Made by a program: the position numbers and the translations under genes. From CAWUKT01 sp963923035 (GTDB lineage: Bacteria > Bacteroidota > Bacteroidia > J057 > JADKCL01), in assembly GCA_963923035.1 (NCBI GenBank), contig CAWUKT010000031.1, positions 1-64,000 on the forward strand: a stretch of 64,000 nt of DNA, read 5' to 3'. The notes beneath the pieces are model-generated. The model worked only from the letters and a program-made list of their open reading frames with translations. It ran no database searches and was not told the DNA's origin. Each line of letters opens with the position of its first letter. Within the stretch, counting starts at the first letter, position 1. Shown here piece after piece: positions 26,952 through 35,123 of this stretch.

Positions 26952-28427
26952 ATGGCCGAAAAACTTCCCACCCGAGCAGAGAATTACAGCGGATGGTACA
27001 ATGATTTGGTTGTCAGGGCCGATTTAGCCCAACATTCCGCCACCAAAGGGTCCATGGTCATCAAACCCTATGGCTTTTCCATCTGGGAAAAAATGCAGCG
27101 ACAATTGGACGACATGTTCAAAGAAACTGGACACGTCAATGCCTATTTCCCTCTGCTCATCCCCAAATCTTTCATGAGCAAAGAGGCCGATCACATCGAT
27201 GGCTTTGCGATGGAGTGTGCCGTCGTCACCCACCACCGCCTCAAGAAAAATCCCGCCGGGGACGGGGTCGTCGTGGATCCCGATGCCCGCCTCGAAGAAG
27301 AATACATCATTCGGCCGACTTCCGAAACCATCATCTGGAATACCTACCGCGACTGGATTCAGTCATACCGGGACCTGCCCCTGCTCATCAACCAGTGGGC
27401 CAACGTCATGCGCTGGGAACTTCGCACCCGTTTGTTCCTCCGCACGGCCGAATTCCTCTGGCAGGAAGGCCATACGGCCCACGAGACCTCCGAAGAAGCC
27501 GTCGAAGAGACCCTGAAAATCCTCGACGTCTATACCACGTTTGCAGAGGAATTCCTCTGCATCCCGGTAATTCAGGGAGTCAAGCCCGAGCACGAAAAGT
27601 TCCCCGGCGCCGTCGATACCTATTGCATTGAGGCGCTCATGCAGGACGGGAAGGCCCTTCAGGCCGGCACCAGCCACTTCCTCGGCCAGAACTTTGCCAA
27701 GGCCTTCGACGTGACCTACCTTTCCCGCGAGAACAAGCCCGAGCACGTTTGGGCAACCTCATGGGGGGTGTCCACCCGCTTGGTCGGTGCGCTCATCATG
27801 GCCCACTCCGACGACCAGGGACTCATCCTCCCGCCTTCCGTGGCGCCGCACCAGGTAGTGATCGTTCCCCTTGGCAATAAGCCCGCCGACAAAGAAGTCG
27901 TGGCGGCCGCCTCCAAGGAAATGATCGAGAAGTTCAAGGCCCTCGGCATCCGGGTCAAGCTCGACGACGATGACAAGCGTCGCCCCGGATGGAAGTTTGC
28001 CCAGTACGAACTTCAGGGAGTGCCCGTCCGCGTGGTCATTGGGCCGCGGGATTTGAAGGAAGGGAAAATCGAAGTGGCCCGCCGGGACACCAAGGAAAAA
28101 ATGAGCCTGGAGTTGGAAGGGGCAGCGGACAAAATCAAAGACCTGTTGGACGAGATTCAGCAGAATATCCGCCAGAAAGCCCTCGACTTCCGCGCTGAGA
28201 ATACCCACGATGCCAATTCCTGGGAAGAATTCCAGGACCTCATCGCCAACAAAGGTGGATTTGTCTACGCCCATTGGGACGGCACGACCGAAACCGCCAA
28301 TAAGATCAAGGCCGAGACCAAAGCGACCATCCGCTGCATTCCGTTGGATGGGGACAAGGAGCCGGGCCAATGTATCTTCACTGGCAATCCTTCCGCTCAG
28401 AAAGTGATTTTCGCCAAGGCTTATTGA
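26952..28427 (+). CDS. proS: Prolyl-tRNA synthetase (eukaryote/archaea type)
   Basis: A 491-residue cytoplasmic class II synthetase joining proline to tRNA-Pro. The N-terminus (PTRAENYSGWYNDLVVRADLA) and the lack of the ~180-residue INS editing domain between motifs 2 and 3 mark the short eukaryote/archaea-like ProRS used by Bacteroidota. Class II motif 2 is visible (RTAEFLWQEGHTAH), as is the preceding substrate loop RPTSETIIWNTYRDW. An anticodon-binding domain fills ~290-400, followed by a C-terminal zinc-domain-like region that keeps few cysteines (IRCIPLDGDKEPGQC). It is divergent from the lipoprotein operon and has its own terminator. Confidence 0.95.
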   Translation: MAEKLPTRAENYSGWYNDLVVRADLAQHSATKGSMVIKPYGFSIWEKMQRQLDDMFKETGHVNAYFPLLIPKSFMSKEADHIDGFAMECAVVTHHRLKKNPAGDGVVVDPDARLEEEYIIRPTSETIIWNTYRDWIQSYRDLPLLINQWANVMRWELRTRLFLRTAEFLWQEGHTAHETSEEAVEETLKILDVYTTFAEEFLCIPVIQGVKPEHEKFPGAVDTYCIEALMQDGKALQAGTSHFLGQNFAKAFDVTYLSRENKPEHVWATSWGVSTRLVGALIMAHSDDQGLILPPSVAPHQVVIVPLGNKPADKEVVAAASKEMIEKFKALGIRVKLDDDDKRRPGWKFAQYELQGVPVRVVIGPRDLKEGKIEVARRDTKEKMSLELEGAADKIKDLLDEIQQNIRQKALDFRAENTHDANSWEEFQDLIANKGGFVYAHWDGTTETANKIKAETKATIRCIPLDGDKEPGQCIFTGNPSAQKVIFAKAY

Positions 28428-28449
28428 TCCAAACCAATAGTCAGTTTTG

Positions 28450-28485
28450 ACCGCCCCAACTGGAATCTCCTCCGGTTGGGGCGGT
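28450..28485 (+). terminator. Terminator after proS
   Basis: Perfect 11-bp stem ACCGCCCCAAC / GTTGGGGCGGT with a 14-base loop, 23 bases beyond the proS stop, followed by TTGC. The stem is strong and the T-tract weak. The rest of the gap to htpG (28486-28670) is T-rich and shows no gene. Confidence 0.7.
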
Positions 28486-28670
28486 TTGCATTGCCAGGTG
28501 TTGTATGGATTTGAATGCCATTCCGCCCCCATTTTTCCCCGTGTCATCCCGTTTTTTTTCTTTTTCCCGCCATTCCGTCATTCTTCCCCGCCAATCTGTC
28601 ACCTTTTGGTCTCTGGCATACTTTTTAGGGTAAATAGGACACGTAGAAAAATAACCGCATCCGAACTACT

Positions 28671-30500
28671 ATGGCCGAGACGAAAGAAAAAAAGCAGGAC
28701 ATCGAAAAAGGTAATATTTCTGTCCATACCGAGAACATTTTCCCCATCATCAAGAAATCCCTGTACAGCGACCACGAAATTTTCCTGCGGGAATTGGTCG
28801 CCAACGCCATTGATGCCACCCGCAAGGTGAAGCACCTGGCCGCGATTGGGAAGTACAAAGATGAATTGGGTGACCTGACCATCGAAATTGAGCTGGACAA
28901 GGAAGCCAAGACGATCACCATCAAAGACCGGGGGATCGGAATGTCAGGCGACGAAGTCCGGAAGTACATCAACCAGGTGGCATTTTCCGGAGCCGAAGAA
29001 TTTGTCAAGAAATTCAAAGAGGTCAAGGACACCAAGGAAATCATCGGCCAATTTGGGCTCGGCTTCTACTCTGCATTTATGGTGGCAGACGAAGTGGAGA
29101 TTTTCACCCGCTCCTACCGCAAAAATACTGGCGGCGTCCACTGGACCTGCGACGGTTCGACCGAATACACCCTCGAAAAATTGTCCCGCAAAGAGCGGGG
29201 AACCGATATTGTCCTCCACGTAGGCGAGGACAGCGATGAATTTCTGGAAGCCAGCCGACTCAAGGGCATCCTCGACAAGTACTGCAAATACCTGCCCTTT
29301 GAGATCAAGTTCGATGGGGAAACCATCAATGAGACCAAGCCGATCTGGACCAAGCCGCCGGCCGAAATTTCCGACGAAGAGTACATTGAGTTTTTCAAAC
29401 AAATGTATCCCTTCTCCGGCGAGCCCCTGTTCTGGATCCACCTCAACGTTGATTACCCCTTCGAACTCACTGGCATCCTCTATTTTCCCAAGCTCCGCAA
29501 CGAAGTCGAGCTCAAGAAGGACAAAATCCACCTCTACAGCCGTCAGGTGTTCATCACCGACAACGTCGAAGACATCGTCCCCGAATACCTGGGCCTCCTC
29601 CAGGGCGTGATCGATTCGCCCGACATCCCCCTCAACGTTTCGCGCTCCTACCTCCAGACCGATTCCAACGTCCGCAAAATCAGCACCTATATTTCCAAGA
29701 AGGTCGCGGACAAGCTCAAAAATCTGTTCAAGGAAGACCGGGACAAGTACCAGGAAAAATGGAAGGACATCGAGGTCTTCATCAAGTACGGCATGCTCTC
29801 GGACGAGAAATTCTACGATCGGGTGGAAGACGCTTGCTTGGTGGAAAATGTCAATGGTGAGTTCTTCACCCTGGACGAATACAAGCAGAAAATCGCCGAC
29901 AACCAGACCGACAAGAACGATACGCTGGTTTACCTCTACGCCAATGACAAGGTGGCGCAGGACATCTTTGTCCGGTCTGCCACCAACAAAGGCTACGACG
30001 TCCTGCTGATGAGCAGTCTGATTGACAGCCACTTCATTGGATTGATGGAGCGGAAGTTGGAGAAGACGAACTGGAAGCGGGTCGATGCCGATTCTGTGGA
30101 CAAGCTGATCGAGAAAGACGAAGCGCAAGTGAGCGTGTTGAGCGAGGATCAGGAAAAAGCCATCGAAGAGCTGTTCAAAGGCGTGGCCAAAGACGGCACT
30201 TCCGTCAAGACCGAAGCCCTCGGCAGCGAACAAATGCCGGTCGTCATTGTGCGGCCCGAGTTCATGCGGCGCATGCAAGAGCAGGCCATGCTCAGCGGGA
30301 TGCGCGAGCAATTGCCCGAGCAGTACACCGTGATCGTGAACACGAGCCACGAAATCGCCGAGCAATTGCTGGCGACGGAAGGTGAACCCCAGGAATCCAC
30401 GGCCAAGCACTTGTTGGACCTGGCCCGCCTGTCCCAGGGCCTCCTGCAAGGGCCCGAACTCACGCAATTCCTGGAACGGAGCATTGCGATGATCAAATAA
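28671..30500 (+). CDS. htpG: Molecular chaperone HtpG (Hsp90)
   Basis: A 609-residue cytoplasmic ATP-dependent chaperone. The GHKL ATPase domain has NAIDATRK, the Mg/ATP motifs DRGIGMSGDE and QFGLGFYSAFMVA. The middle domain (~235-450) contains NVSRSYLQTDSNVRK with the catalytic-loop arginine, and a C-terminal dimerisation domain follows. The length is near that of other bacterial HtpG, and the cytosolic-eukaryote MEEVD tail is absent, as expected. It stands alone between two terminators. I looked for a CIRCE element or sigma-54-type promoter in the upstream gap and found neither convincingly. Confidence 0.96.
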   Translation: MAETKEKKQDIEKGNISVHTENIFPIIKKSLYSDHEIFLRELVANAIDATRKVKHLAAIGKYKDELGDLTIEIELDKEAKTITIKDRGIGMSGDEVRKYINQVAFSGAEEFVKKFKEVKDTKEIIGQFGLGFYSAFMVADEVEIFTRSYRKNTGGVHWTCDGSTEYTLEKLSRKERGTDIVLHVGEDSDEFLEASRLKGILDKYCKYLPFEIKFDGETINETKPIWTKPPAEISDEEYIEFFKQMYPFSGEPLFWIHLNVDYPFELTGILYFPKLRNEVELKKDKIHLYSRQVFITDNVEDIVPEYLGLLQGVIDSPDIPLNVSRSYLQTDSNVRKISTYISKKVADKLKNLFKEDRDKYQEKWKDIEVFIKYGMLSDEKFYDRVEDACLVENVNGEFFTLDEYKQKIADNQTDKNDTLVYLYANDKVAQDIFVRSATNKGYDVLLMSSLIDSHFIGLMERKLEKTNWKRVDADSVDKLIEKDEAQVSVLSEDQEKAIEELFKGVAKDGTSVKTEALGSEQMPVVIVRPEFMRRMQEQAMLSGMREQLPEQYTVIVNTSHEIAEQLLATEGEPQESTAKHLLDLARLSQGLLQGPELTQFLERSIAMIK

Positions 30501-30527
30501 GTATTTTAGGAAAGCATTTTTGGATAA

Positions 30528-30555
30528 AGAGCAGCCGCGGTCCCGTGGCTGCTCT
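30528..30555 (+). terminator. Terminator after htpG
   Basis: Stem AGAGCAGCC / GGCTGCTCT, extended inward by four more pairs with a two-base loop, 28 bases beyond the stop. It is followed by TGCATTATATATATA rather than a clean T-run. Confidence 0.7.
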
Positions 30556-30662
30556 TGCATTATATATATAGGTAGTGCGACGATGGGGTGTTGTTCGGGA
30601 AATAAAGGGCGAAGAAATGGATACAGTTGATTTTGGGTGGGGAAAAGTCGGAAATTGAATGC

Positions 30663-32048
30663 ATGAAGCGCATGATCATGATCTGGTGCTTGGCCATCGT
30701 TGCGATGTCCTGTGGCGAGTCGACTCCGAGCGCGGAGCCGATGGCAGCTCCTCAGGATACCCTGCCGGCCAAACCCAGCTTGGCACCCGACCAATTGCAC
30801 CGGCAAGTGCCGGTCCCTGGGGCGGAGGACCTCCAGATGTCCATTTTCCTCCCCTCTCAACGCCCCGCCCAAGCTCCTCTGATCCTGGCCCTGGATGCCC
30901 AGGGTGATGGAGACCGCCCGGTCAAGGAGTATCAGGACCTCGCTGCGCAGCGAGGTTGGATCCTGGTGGGTTCCCACAACAGCCAGAATGGCCGCCCCGC
31001 CCAGCAAAATATCACGGCCGTTTCCCGCACCCTGGACCAGCTATTGGCCCATTACGAAGTCGATCCTGGGCGAATTTACCTCGCTGGATTCAGCGGAGGC
31101 GCCCGCATCGCCTACCTCACCGCAGCCCAACGCCAGGAGGTGGCCGGGGTGGTGACCTGTGGGGCGGGAATGGCCCCCCAACCGCAGGAACGCGGCTTCT
31201 CGGTCTTCGGCATCGTCGGGGACGAGGACTTCAATTACCTGGAAATGGTCCAGGTCCACATGGCGCTGACCACCGGCGGCAAACCCAACTGGTTGGAGGT
31301 CGTGGATGGCGGCCATACGTGGCCCCCCGCCGAAACGATGGGCGACGCATGGGATTGGCTGGATTTCCGGGCCATGGAATATGGGACCCTGCCAGTGGAT
31401 TCGGCGCGCCTCGAAGCCTGTCAGAAGAAGATTCAGGCGGAAGGCGAGCCCAACGATCCCCGCAATGAAATGCAGCGGTTGGAAAAAGAGTTGAGCTGGT
31501 TGGGGGGCGATATAGAGGAGTTTCGTCCGCGACTTCAGGCCGCCCAACGCAAATTGGCGTATCGGCAGGCCGTCATGGAGGACCGCCAGCGAATGGAAGA
31601 GGAGGCCCGGTTGCGGCAGGATTTTCAGTTCAAGCTCCAGACGGAAGGCCTGGATTTCTGGGAAAAAGAAGCCCGGCGCTTGCGGAAGGAAGGAGAGCAG
31701 GACAATGAAGACGGGAAAATGACCATGCGCGGGGTGAATTTGTTGAGCCTGCTCAGTTACAGCTATACCAACGAATTCCTCGCCCAACAAGACCTTATCA
31801 ATGCCGAGAAATACGCCCAGATTTATGAGTGGATTGACCCGGAGAATTCCGAATGGGCGGTGCTACAAGCGAAACTGGCGGGCCGCCGCCAGAATGCCGA
31901 TGAAACCTGGAGTCACCTCCAGACGGCGGTGAAATTGGGTTTTCTGGATGCGGACCGGTTGCAGTCCGATCCTGATTTCATTCTCCTGCACAGCCGCCCC
32001 GATTTCTTTTCCCTCGTCGATTCCCTCGCCCAATTGGAGGCCAACTGA
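30663..32048 (+). CDS. Lipoprotein with alpha/beta-hydrolase domain and TPR-like tail
   Basis: 461 residues. I use the ATG at 30663, which gives a signal peptide with lipobox VAMSC (C17). Residues ~45-240 form an alpha/beta hydrolase: nucleophile elbow LAGFSGGAR (GxSGG), an Asp in GIVGDEDF and the catalytic His in DGGHTWPP. This resembles the LpqC/PHB-depolymerase-like esterases. A charged coiled coil (~270-350) follows, then a helical TPR-like C-terminus (~355-450). It is probably periplasmic or outer-membrane-anchored, with a carboxyl-ester or similar substrate. It is isolated between terminators. The function is family-level only. Confidence 0.75.
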   Translation: MKRMIMIWCLAIVAMSCGESTPSAEPMAAPQDTLPAKPSLAPDQLHRQVPVPGAEDLQMSIFLPSQRPAQAPLILALDAQGDGDRPVKEYQDLAAQRGWILVGSHNSQNGRPAQQNITAVSRTLDQLLAHYEVDPGRIYLAGFSGGARIAYLTAAQRQEVAGVVTCGAGMAPQPQERGFSVFGIVGDEDFNYLEMVQVHMALTTGGKPNWLEVVDGGHTWPPAETMGDAWDWLDFRAMEYGTLPVDSARLEACQKKIQAEGEPNDPRNEMQRLEKELSWLGGDIEEFRPRLQAAQRKLAYRQAVMEDRQRMEEEARLRQDFQFKLQTEGLDFWEKEARRLRKEGEQDNEDGKMTMRGVNLLSLLSYSYTNEFLAQQDLINAEKYAQIYEWIDPENSEWAVLQAKLAGRRQNADETWSHLQTAVKLGFLDADRLQSDPDFILLHSRPDFFSLVDSLAQLEAN

Positions 32049-32061
32049 TTCCAACAAGAAA

Positions 32062-32088
32062 CCCCTTGCAACCACTGGTCACAAGGGG
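32062..32088. terminator. Bidirectional terminator between convergent genes
   Basis: CCCCTTG / CAAGGGG stem with a 13-base loop, between the stops at 32048 (plus) and 32111 (minus). It is flanked by CATTTTAAATT on the plus side and TTTCTTGTTGG on the minus side. Confidence 0.7.
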
Positions 32089-32110
32089 CCCATTTTAAAT
32101 TAGCACGGTA

Positions 32111-34015
32111 TCAGACGAGTGCACCCGCTTTGATCTCGTCGACCACATCCGGGTCGAGCAAGGTCGAGGTGTCACCCAAGTTATCGGCCGTACCTTCCGC
32201 CACTTTGCGGAGGATGCGGCGCATAATTTTTCCACTTCGCGTTTTCGGCAACCCGCTCACAAACTGAATCTTCTCGGGCCGCGCAATTTTCCCAATCACA
32301 TCCACCACCGACTCCACAATTTCGCCGCGGACCGTTTCCGGATCCACATCGCCATCTTTCAAAATCACATACGCATAGATGGATTGGCCCTTGATCGGGT
32401 GGGGATAGCCCACCACCGCCGATTCGACGACCCGCTTGTTCAGGTTGATCGCATTCTCGATTTCGGCCGTGCCCAGGCGGTGTCCCGAGACGTTGATGAC
32501 ATCGTCCACCCGGCCGATGACCCGGAACAGGCCATTGGCGTCGCGCTTGGCACCGTCACCGGTGAAATAGTGGCCATTGAAGGCGCTGAAATAGGTATTG
32601 CGGCAGCGTTCGTGGTCGCCCCAGGTCGTCCGCAGGATCGACGGCCAGGGATGCTTGATGCACAAGAGGCCTTCCTGCTCATTTTCGGTGATTTCATTGC
32701 CGTCCGGGTCGAGCAGGACCGGCTGGATGCCCGGCAAAGGAAGTCCCGCGTGGCACGGATTCATGGGGCTATGCGCCCCCAGCCCGGACAGCATGATGCC
32801 GCCCGTCTCTGTTTGCCACCACGTATCCACAATCGGACAACGCTCCTTGCCCACGTGCAGGTGGTACCAGTTCCAGGCCTCCACATTGATGGGCTCGCCA
32901 ACGGTCCCCAAAACCTTGAGGGAATCCAGGCTATAACTCAGGACGTGGTCCAACGGATAGGCCATGAGGGCCCGAATGGCTGTCGGAGCGGTGTAAAACT
33001 GGTTGACGCTGTGCTTGTCGACGACCTGCCAGAAACGGCCGGGATCCGGGTAGGTCGGAACCCCTTCGAACATGACCGTGGTCGCTCCCGCCGCGAGTGG
33101 GCCGTAGAGGATATAGCTGTGGCCGGTGATCCAACCAATGTCAGCAGTACACCAGTAGATATCGCTTTCTTCGTATTGGAAGACGTTGGCGAAGGAATAG
33201 GTCGTGTAGACCATGTAGCCGCCGGTGGTATGGACGACGCCCTTGGGTTTGCCGGTGGAGCCGGAGGTATAGAGGATGAACAAGGGATCTTCCGAGTCCA
33301 TTTCTTCGGCCGGGCAGTCCGATCCGATGCCTTCGAGGGCGTCGTGGAGCCAAACGTCCCGTCCTTCGACCATATTGGGTTCCCAACCGAGGTGCTGGGC
33401 GACGAGGACGGTTTCCACCGAATCGCAGGACTTGAGGGCCTCATCGACGACCCGCTTTGCGGGAATTTGCTTCGCGCCGCGGGCGATGCCGTCGGCGGTG
33501 ATGACCATCTTGCAGGTTGCATCCTGGATGCGGTCCGCGAGGGCTTTGGCGGAGAAACCGGCAAAGACCACCGAGTGGATGGCGCCAATCCGGGCGCAGG
33601 CCAGCGTGGCAAAGGCCAGTTCGGGGATCATGGGCATGTACAGGCAGACGCGGTCGCCTTTTTGGATGCCGTGGGCTTTCAGGACGTTTGCGAATCGTCC
33701 GACTTCAGCGTGCAGTTCCTTGTAGGTATAGCGGCGGACCTTGTCGGTCGGATCATTGGGTTCCCAAATCAGGGCGATCTTGTTGCCGCGGGTTTCCAGG
33801 TGTCGGTCCAGACAGTTTTCGGTGATGTTCAGTTTGCCGCCGATGAACCATTTGACATCGGGCCCTTCGAAGTCCCATTCCAGGACCTTGTCCCATTTCT
33901 TTCGCCATTGGAACTGGGAAGCAATGCCGCCCCAGAACTCTTCGGGGTTGTCGACGCTGTGTTGGTATGCTTCCTGGTACGCTTCGAATGATTGGAGTCG
34001 CAAATCCATAGCCAT
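32111..34015 (-). CDS. acs: Acetyl-CoA synthetase
   Basis: A 634-residue cytoplasmic AMP-forming ligase turning acetate, ATP and CoA into acetyl-CoA. The signature YTSGSTGKPKGVVHTTGG (P-loop) is present, as are the substrate-pocket VDTWWQTETGG motif (A5), the hinge VIGRVDDVINVSGHR and the catalytic, acetylation-regulated lysine in RSGKIMRR. The length is typical. It is the last gene of the minus-strand acetate locus, 83 bp after the receiver gene. The hairpin pair in that gap may set its level separately. The neighbouring symporter and porin support acetate use. Confidence 0.96.
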   Translation of the reverse strand: MAMDLRLQSFEAYQEAYQHSVDNPEEFWGGIASQFQWRKKWDKVLEWDFEGPDVKWFIGGKLNITENCLDRHLETRGNKIALIWEPNDPTDKVRRYTYKELHAEVGRFANVLKAHGIQKGDRVCLYMPMIPELAFATLACARIGAIHSVVFAGFSAKALADRIQDATCKMVITADGIARGAKQIPAKRVVDEALKSCDSVETVLVAQHLGWEPNMVEGRDVWLHDALEGIGSDCPAEEMDSEDPLFILYTSGSTGKPKGVVHTTGGYMVYTTYSFANVFQYEESDIYWCTADIGWITGHSYILYGPLAAGATTVMFEGVPTYPDPGRFWQVVDKHSVNQFYTAPTAIRALMAYPLDHVLSYSLDSLKVLGTVGEPINVEAWNWYHLHVGKERCPIVDTWWQTETGGIMLSGLGAHSPMNPCHAGLPLPGIQPVLLDPDGNEITENEQEGLLCIKHPWPSILRTTWGDHERCRNTYFSAFNGHYFTGDGAKRDANGLFRVIGRVDDVINVSGHRLGTAEIENAINLNKRVVESAVVGYPHPIKGQSIYAYVILKDGDVDPETVRGEIVESVVDVIGKIARPEKIQFVSGLPKTRSGKIMRRILRKVAEGTADNLGDTSTLLDPDVVDEIKAGALV

Positions 34016-34055
34016 TTAAGTTTTTGAGTTATTGCATTGGGTAAGGAAAATGGGC

Positions 34056-34098
34056 ACGCTTCCGGGGAAGCGTATCCGGGGTGGCCGCTTGAGCGGCC
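34056..34098 (-). terminator. Double hairpin between receiver gene and acs
   Basis: Two perfect hairpins: GGCCGCT/AGCGGCC (34083-34098, directly after the receiver stop) and ACGCTTCC/GGAAGCGT (34056-34073). On the minus strand the second is followed by GCCCATTTTCC. They may end the sensor operon or work as an attenuator in front of acs. Confidence 0.5.
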
Positions 34099-34482
34099 TT
34101 ATGAACCAGGTTGATCCAGGAGGACTTTTACTTTCTTCATCAGATCACGGGTCGAAAAGGGTTTGGGAACGTAGAGGTCAGCCCCCAGCGCCAATCCCTT
34201 TTCAATGTCCGCCTCTTTGCTCTTGGCCGACATGAAAACCACTTTGCAGGCTGCGAGCCGTTCCGTCGAGCGGACATATTCGCAGACCTCGTAGCCATTC
34301 ACCTTGGGCATCATGATGTCCAGCAGCAGCAAGTCCGGAGAATGGTCATTCAGCAGCGCCAACGCTTCTTCCCCGTCCCGTCCCACAAACACCTCGTAGC
34401 CCTTTCGGCGAAAGAGGTAGTCCAGGGACATGACGATATTGGGCTCGTCGTCAACAATCAGCACCTTGTGGGGAGTCTTCAT
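34099..34482 (-). CDS. Single-domain response regulator
   Basis: A 127-residue receiver-only protein (CheY-like). Acidic pocket D11/D12, phospho-acceptor D55, threonine-equivalent S84 region FMSAKS and the conserved lysine in VPKPFS complete the active site. It has no output domain, so it acts by protein contact or as a phosphate relay. It starts three bases after the histidine kinase fragment and must be its partner. The target is unknown, and in related acetate loci a DNA-binding regulator would be expected elsewhere. Confidence 0.9.
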   Translation of the reverse strand: MKTPHKVLIVDDEPNIVMSLDYLFRRKGYEVFVGRDGEEALALLNDHSPDLLLLDIMMPKVNGYEVCEYVRSTERLAACKVVFMSAKSKEADIEKGLALGADLYVPKPFSTRDLMKKVKVLLDQPGS

Positions 34483-34485
34483 GGG

Positions 34486-35109
34486 CTATTTTGAGGCTTG
34501 GAGGGGAATAAGAAACGAAAATTTAGCTCCTTTTCCCAACTCACTTTCCACCCACAACGTCCCTCCGTGCAATTCAACAATCTGCTTGCAGATTGCCAAG
34601 CCCAAGCCACTGCCGGGCCGGGGCGCATTCCCCCGGGACCGAACCTGGTAAAATTTATCAAAGATCGATGTTTGCTCATCCGGGGCCAGCCCCTCTCCAT
34701 TGTCTTCCACATTGACCTTGATGCTGCGGTCGTAGCGGTACATGGAGACCTCAATGCGCCCTCCGGGCTGGCGGCAGAATTTCAGCGCATTGGTCAGCAG
34801 GTTCAACATGACCTGCTTGAGTTTGTCGGCGTCGCCCTGCAAACGGGGCGCCGAGAGTTGGAGATCGACGACCAGGTCGATCCCCCGTGATTCGGCCTGG
34901 GGCCGAATTTCAAAGCTGACTTCCTGCACCATCTTCACCATATCCACCTCTGTCAGCAGCAATTTTTGTTTTCCCGACTCGTACTTCTCCAAATCCAACA
35001 CCAGCGAAATCAGGCGTCCCATCCGCTCACTCTCCTGCATGATCGTATTCAGAAATTTTTCCCGCTCCTCATCCTCCATGTCTTCCACATCCAACAGCAG
35101 CTCGGACAA
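34486..35109 (-). CDS. Histidine kinase C-terminal fragment (frameshifted)
   Basis: The 207-residue 3' part of a broken gene. The listed start (35109) is a TTG and not a true start. The frame is open upstream to the H-box THELRTPLTTI around 35130-35160, where it should join the symporter part. Visible are HisKA helices and the HATPase_c motifs: the N-box LMLNLLTNALKFC, the G1 VEDNGEGL and the G2 GSGLGLAICKQIVELHGG. Without its N-terminal portion it cannot be translated normally or sense. Its coding content is intact to the stop, so the lesion is recent or a sequence error. It overlaps nothing and precedes the receiver by three bases. Confidence 0.8.
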   Translation of the reverse strand: MSELLLDVEDMEDEEREKFLNTIMQESERMGRLISLVLDLEKYESGKQKLLLTEVDMVKMVQEVSFEIRPQAESRGIDLVVDLQLSAPRLQGDADKLKQVMLNLLTNALKFCRQPGGRIEVSMYRYDRSIKVNVEDNGEGLAPDEQTSIFDKFYQVRSRGNAPRPGSGLGLAICKQIVELHGGTLWVESELGKGAKFSFLIPLQASK

Positions 35110-35123
35110 GGCCAGAATGGTTG

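Noticed and set aside
28486..28670. Sigma-54 or CIRCE-type element ahead of htpG
   Set aside because: TGGCAT is present but lacks the -12 GC element, and no GCACTC dyad was found.
28944..31007. 687-codon open frame antisense to htpG
   Set aside because: Same cause as above; htpG is unequivocal, and the antisense product is low-complexity.
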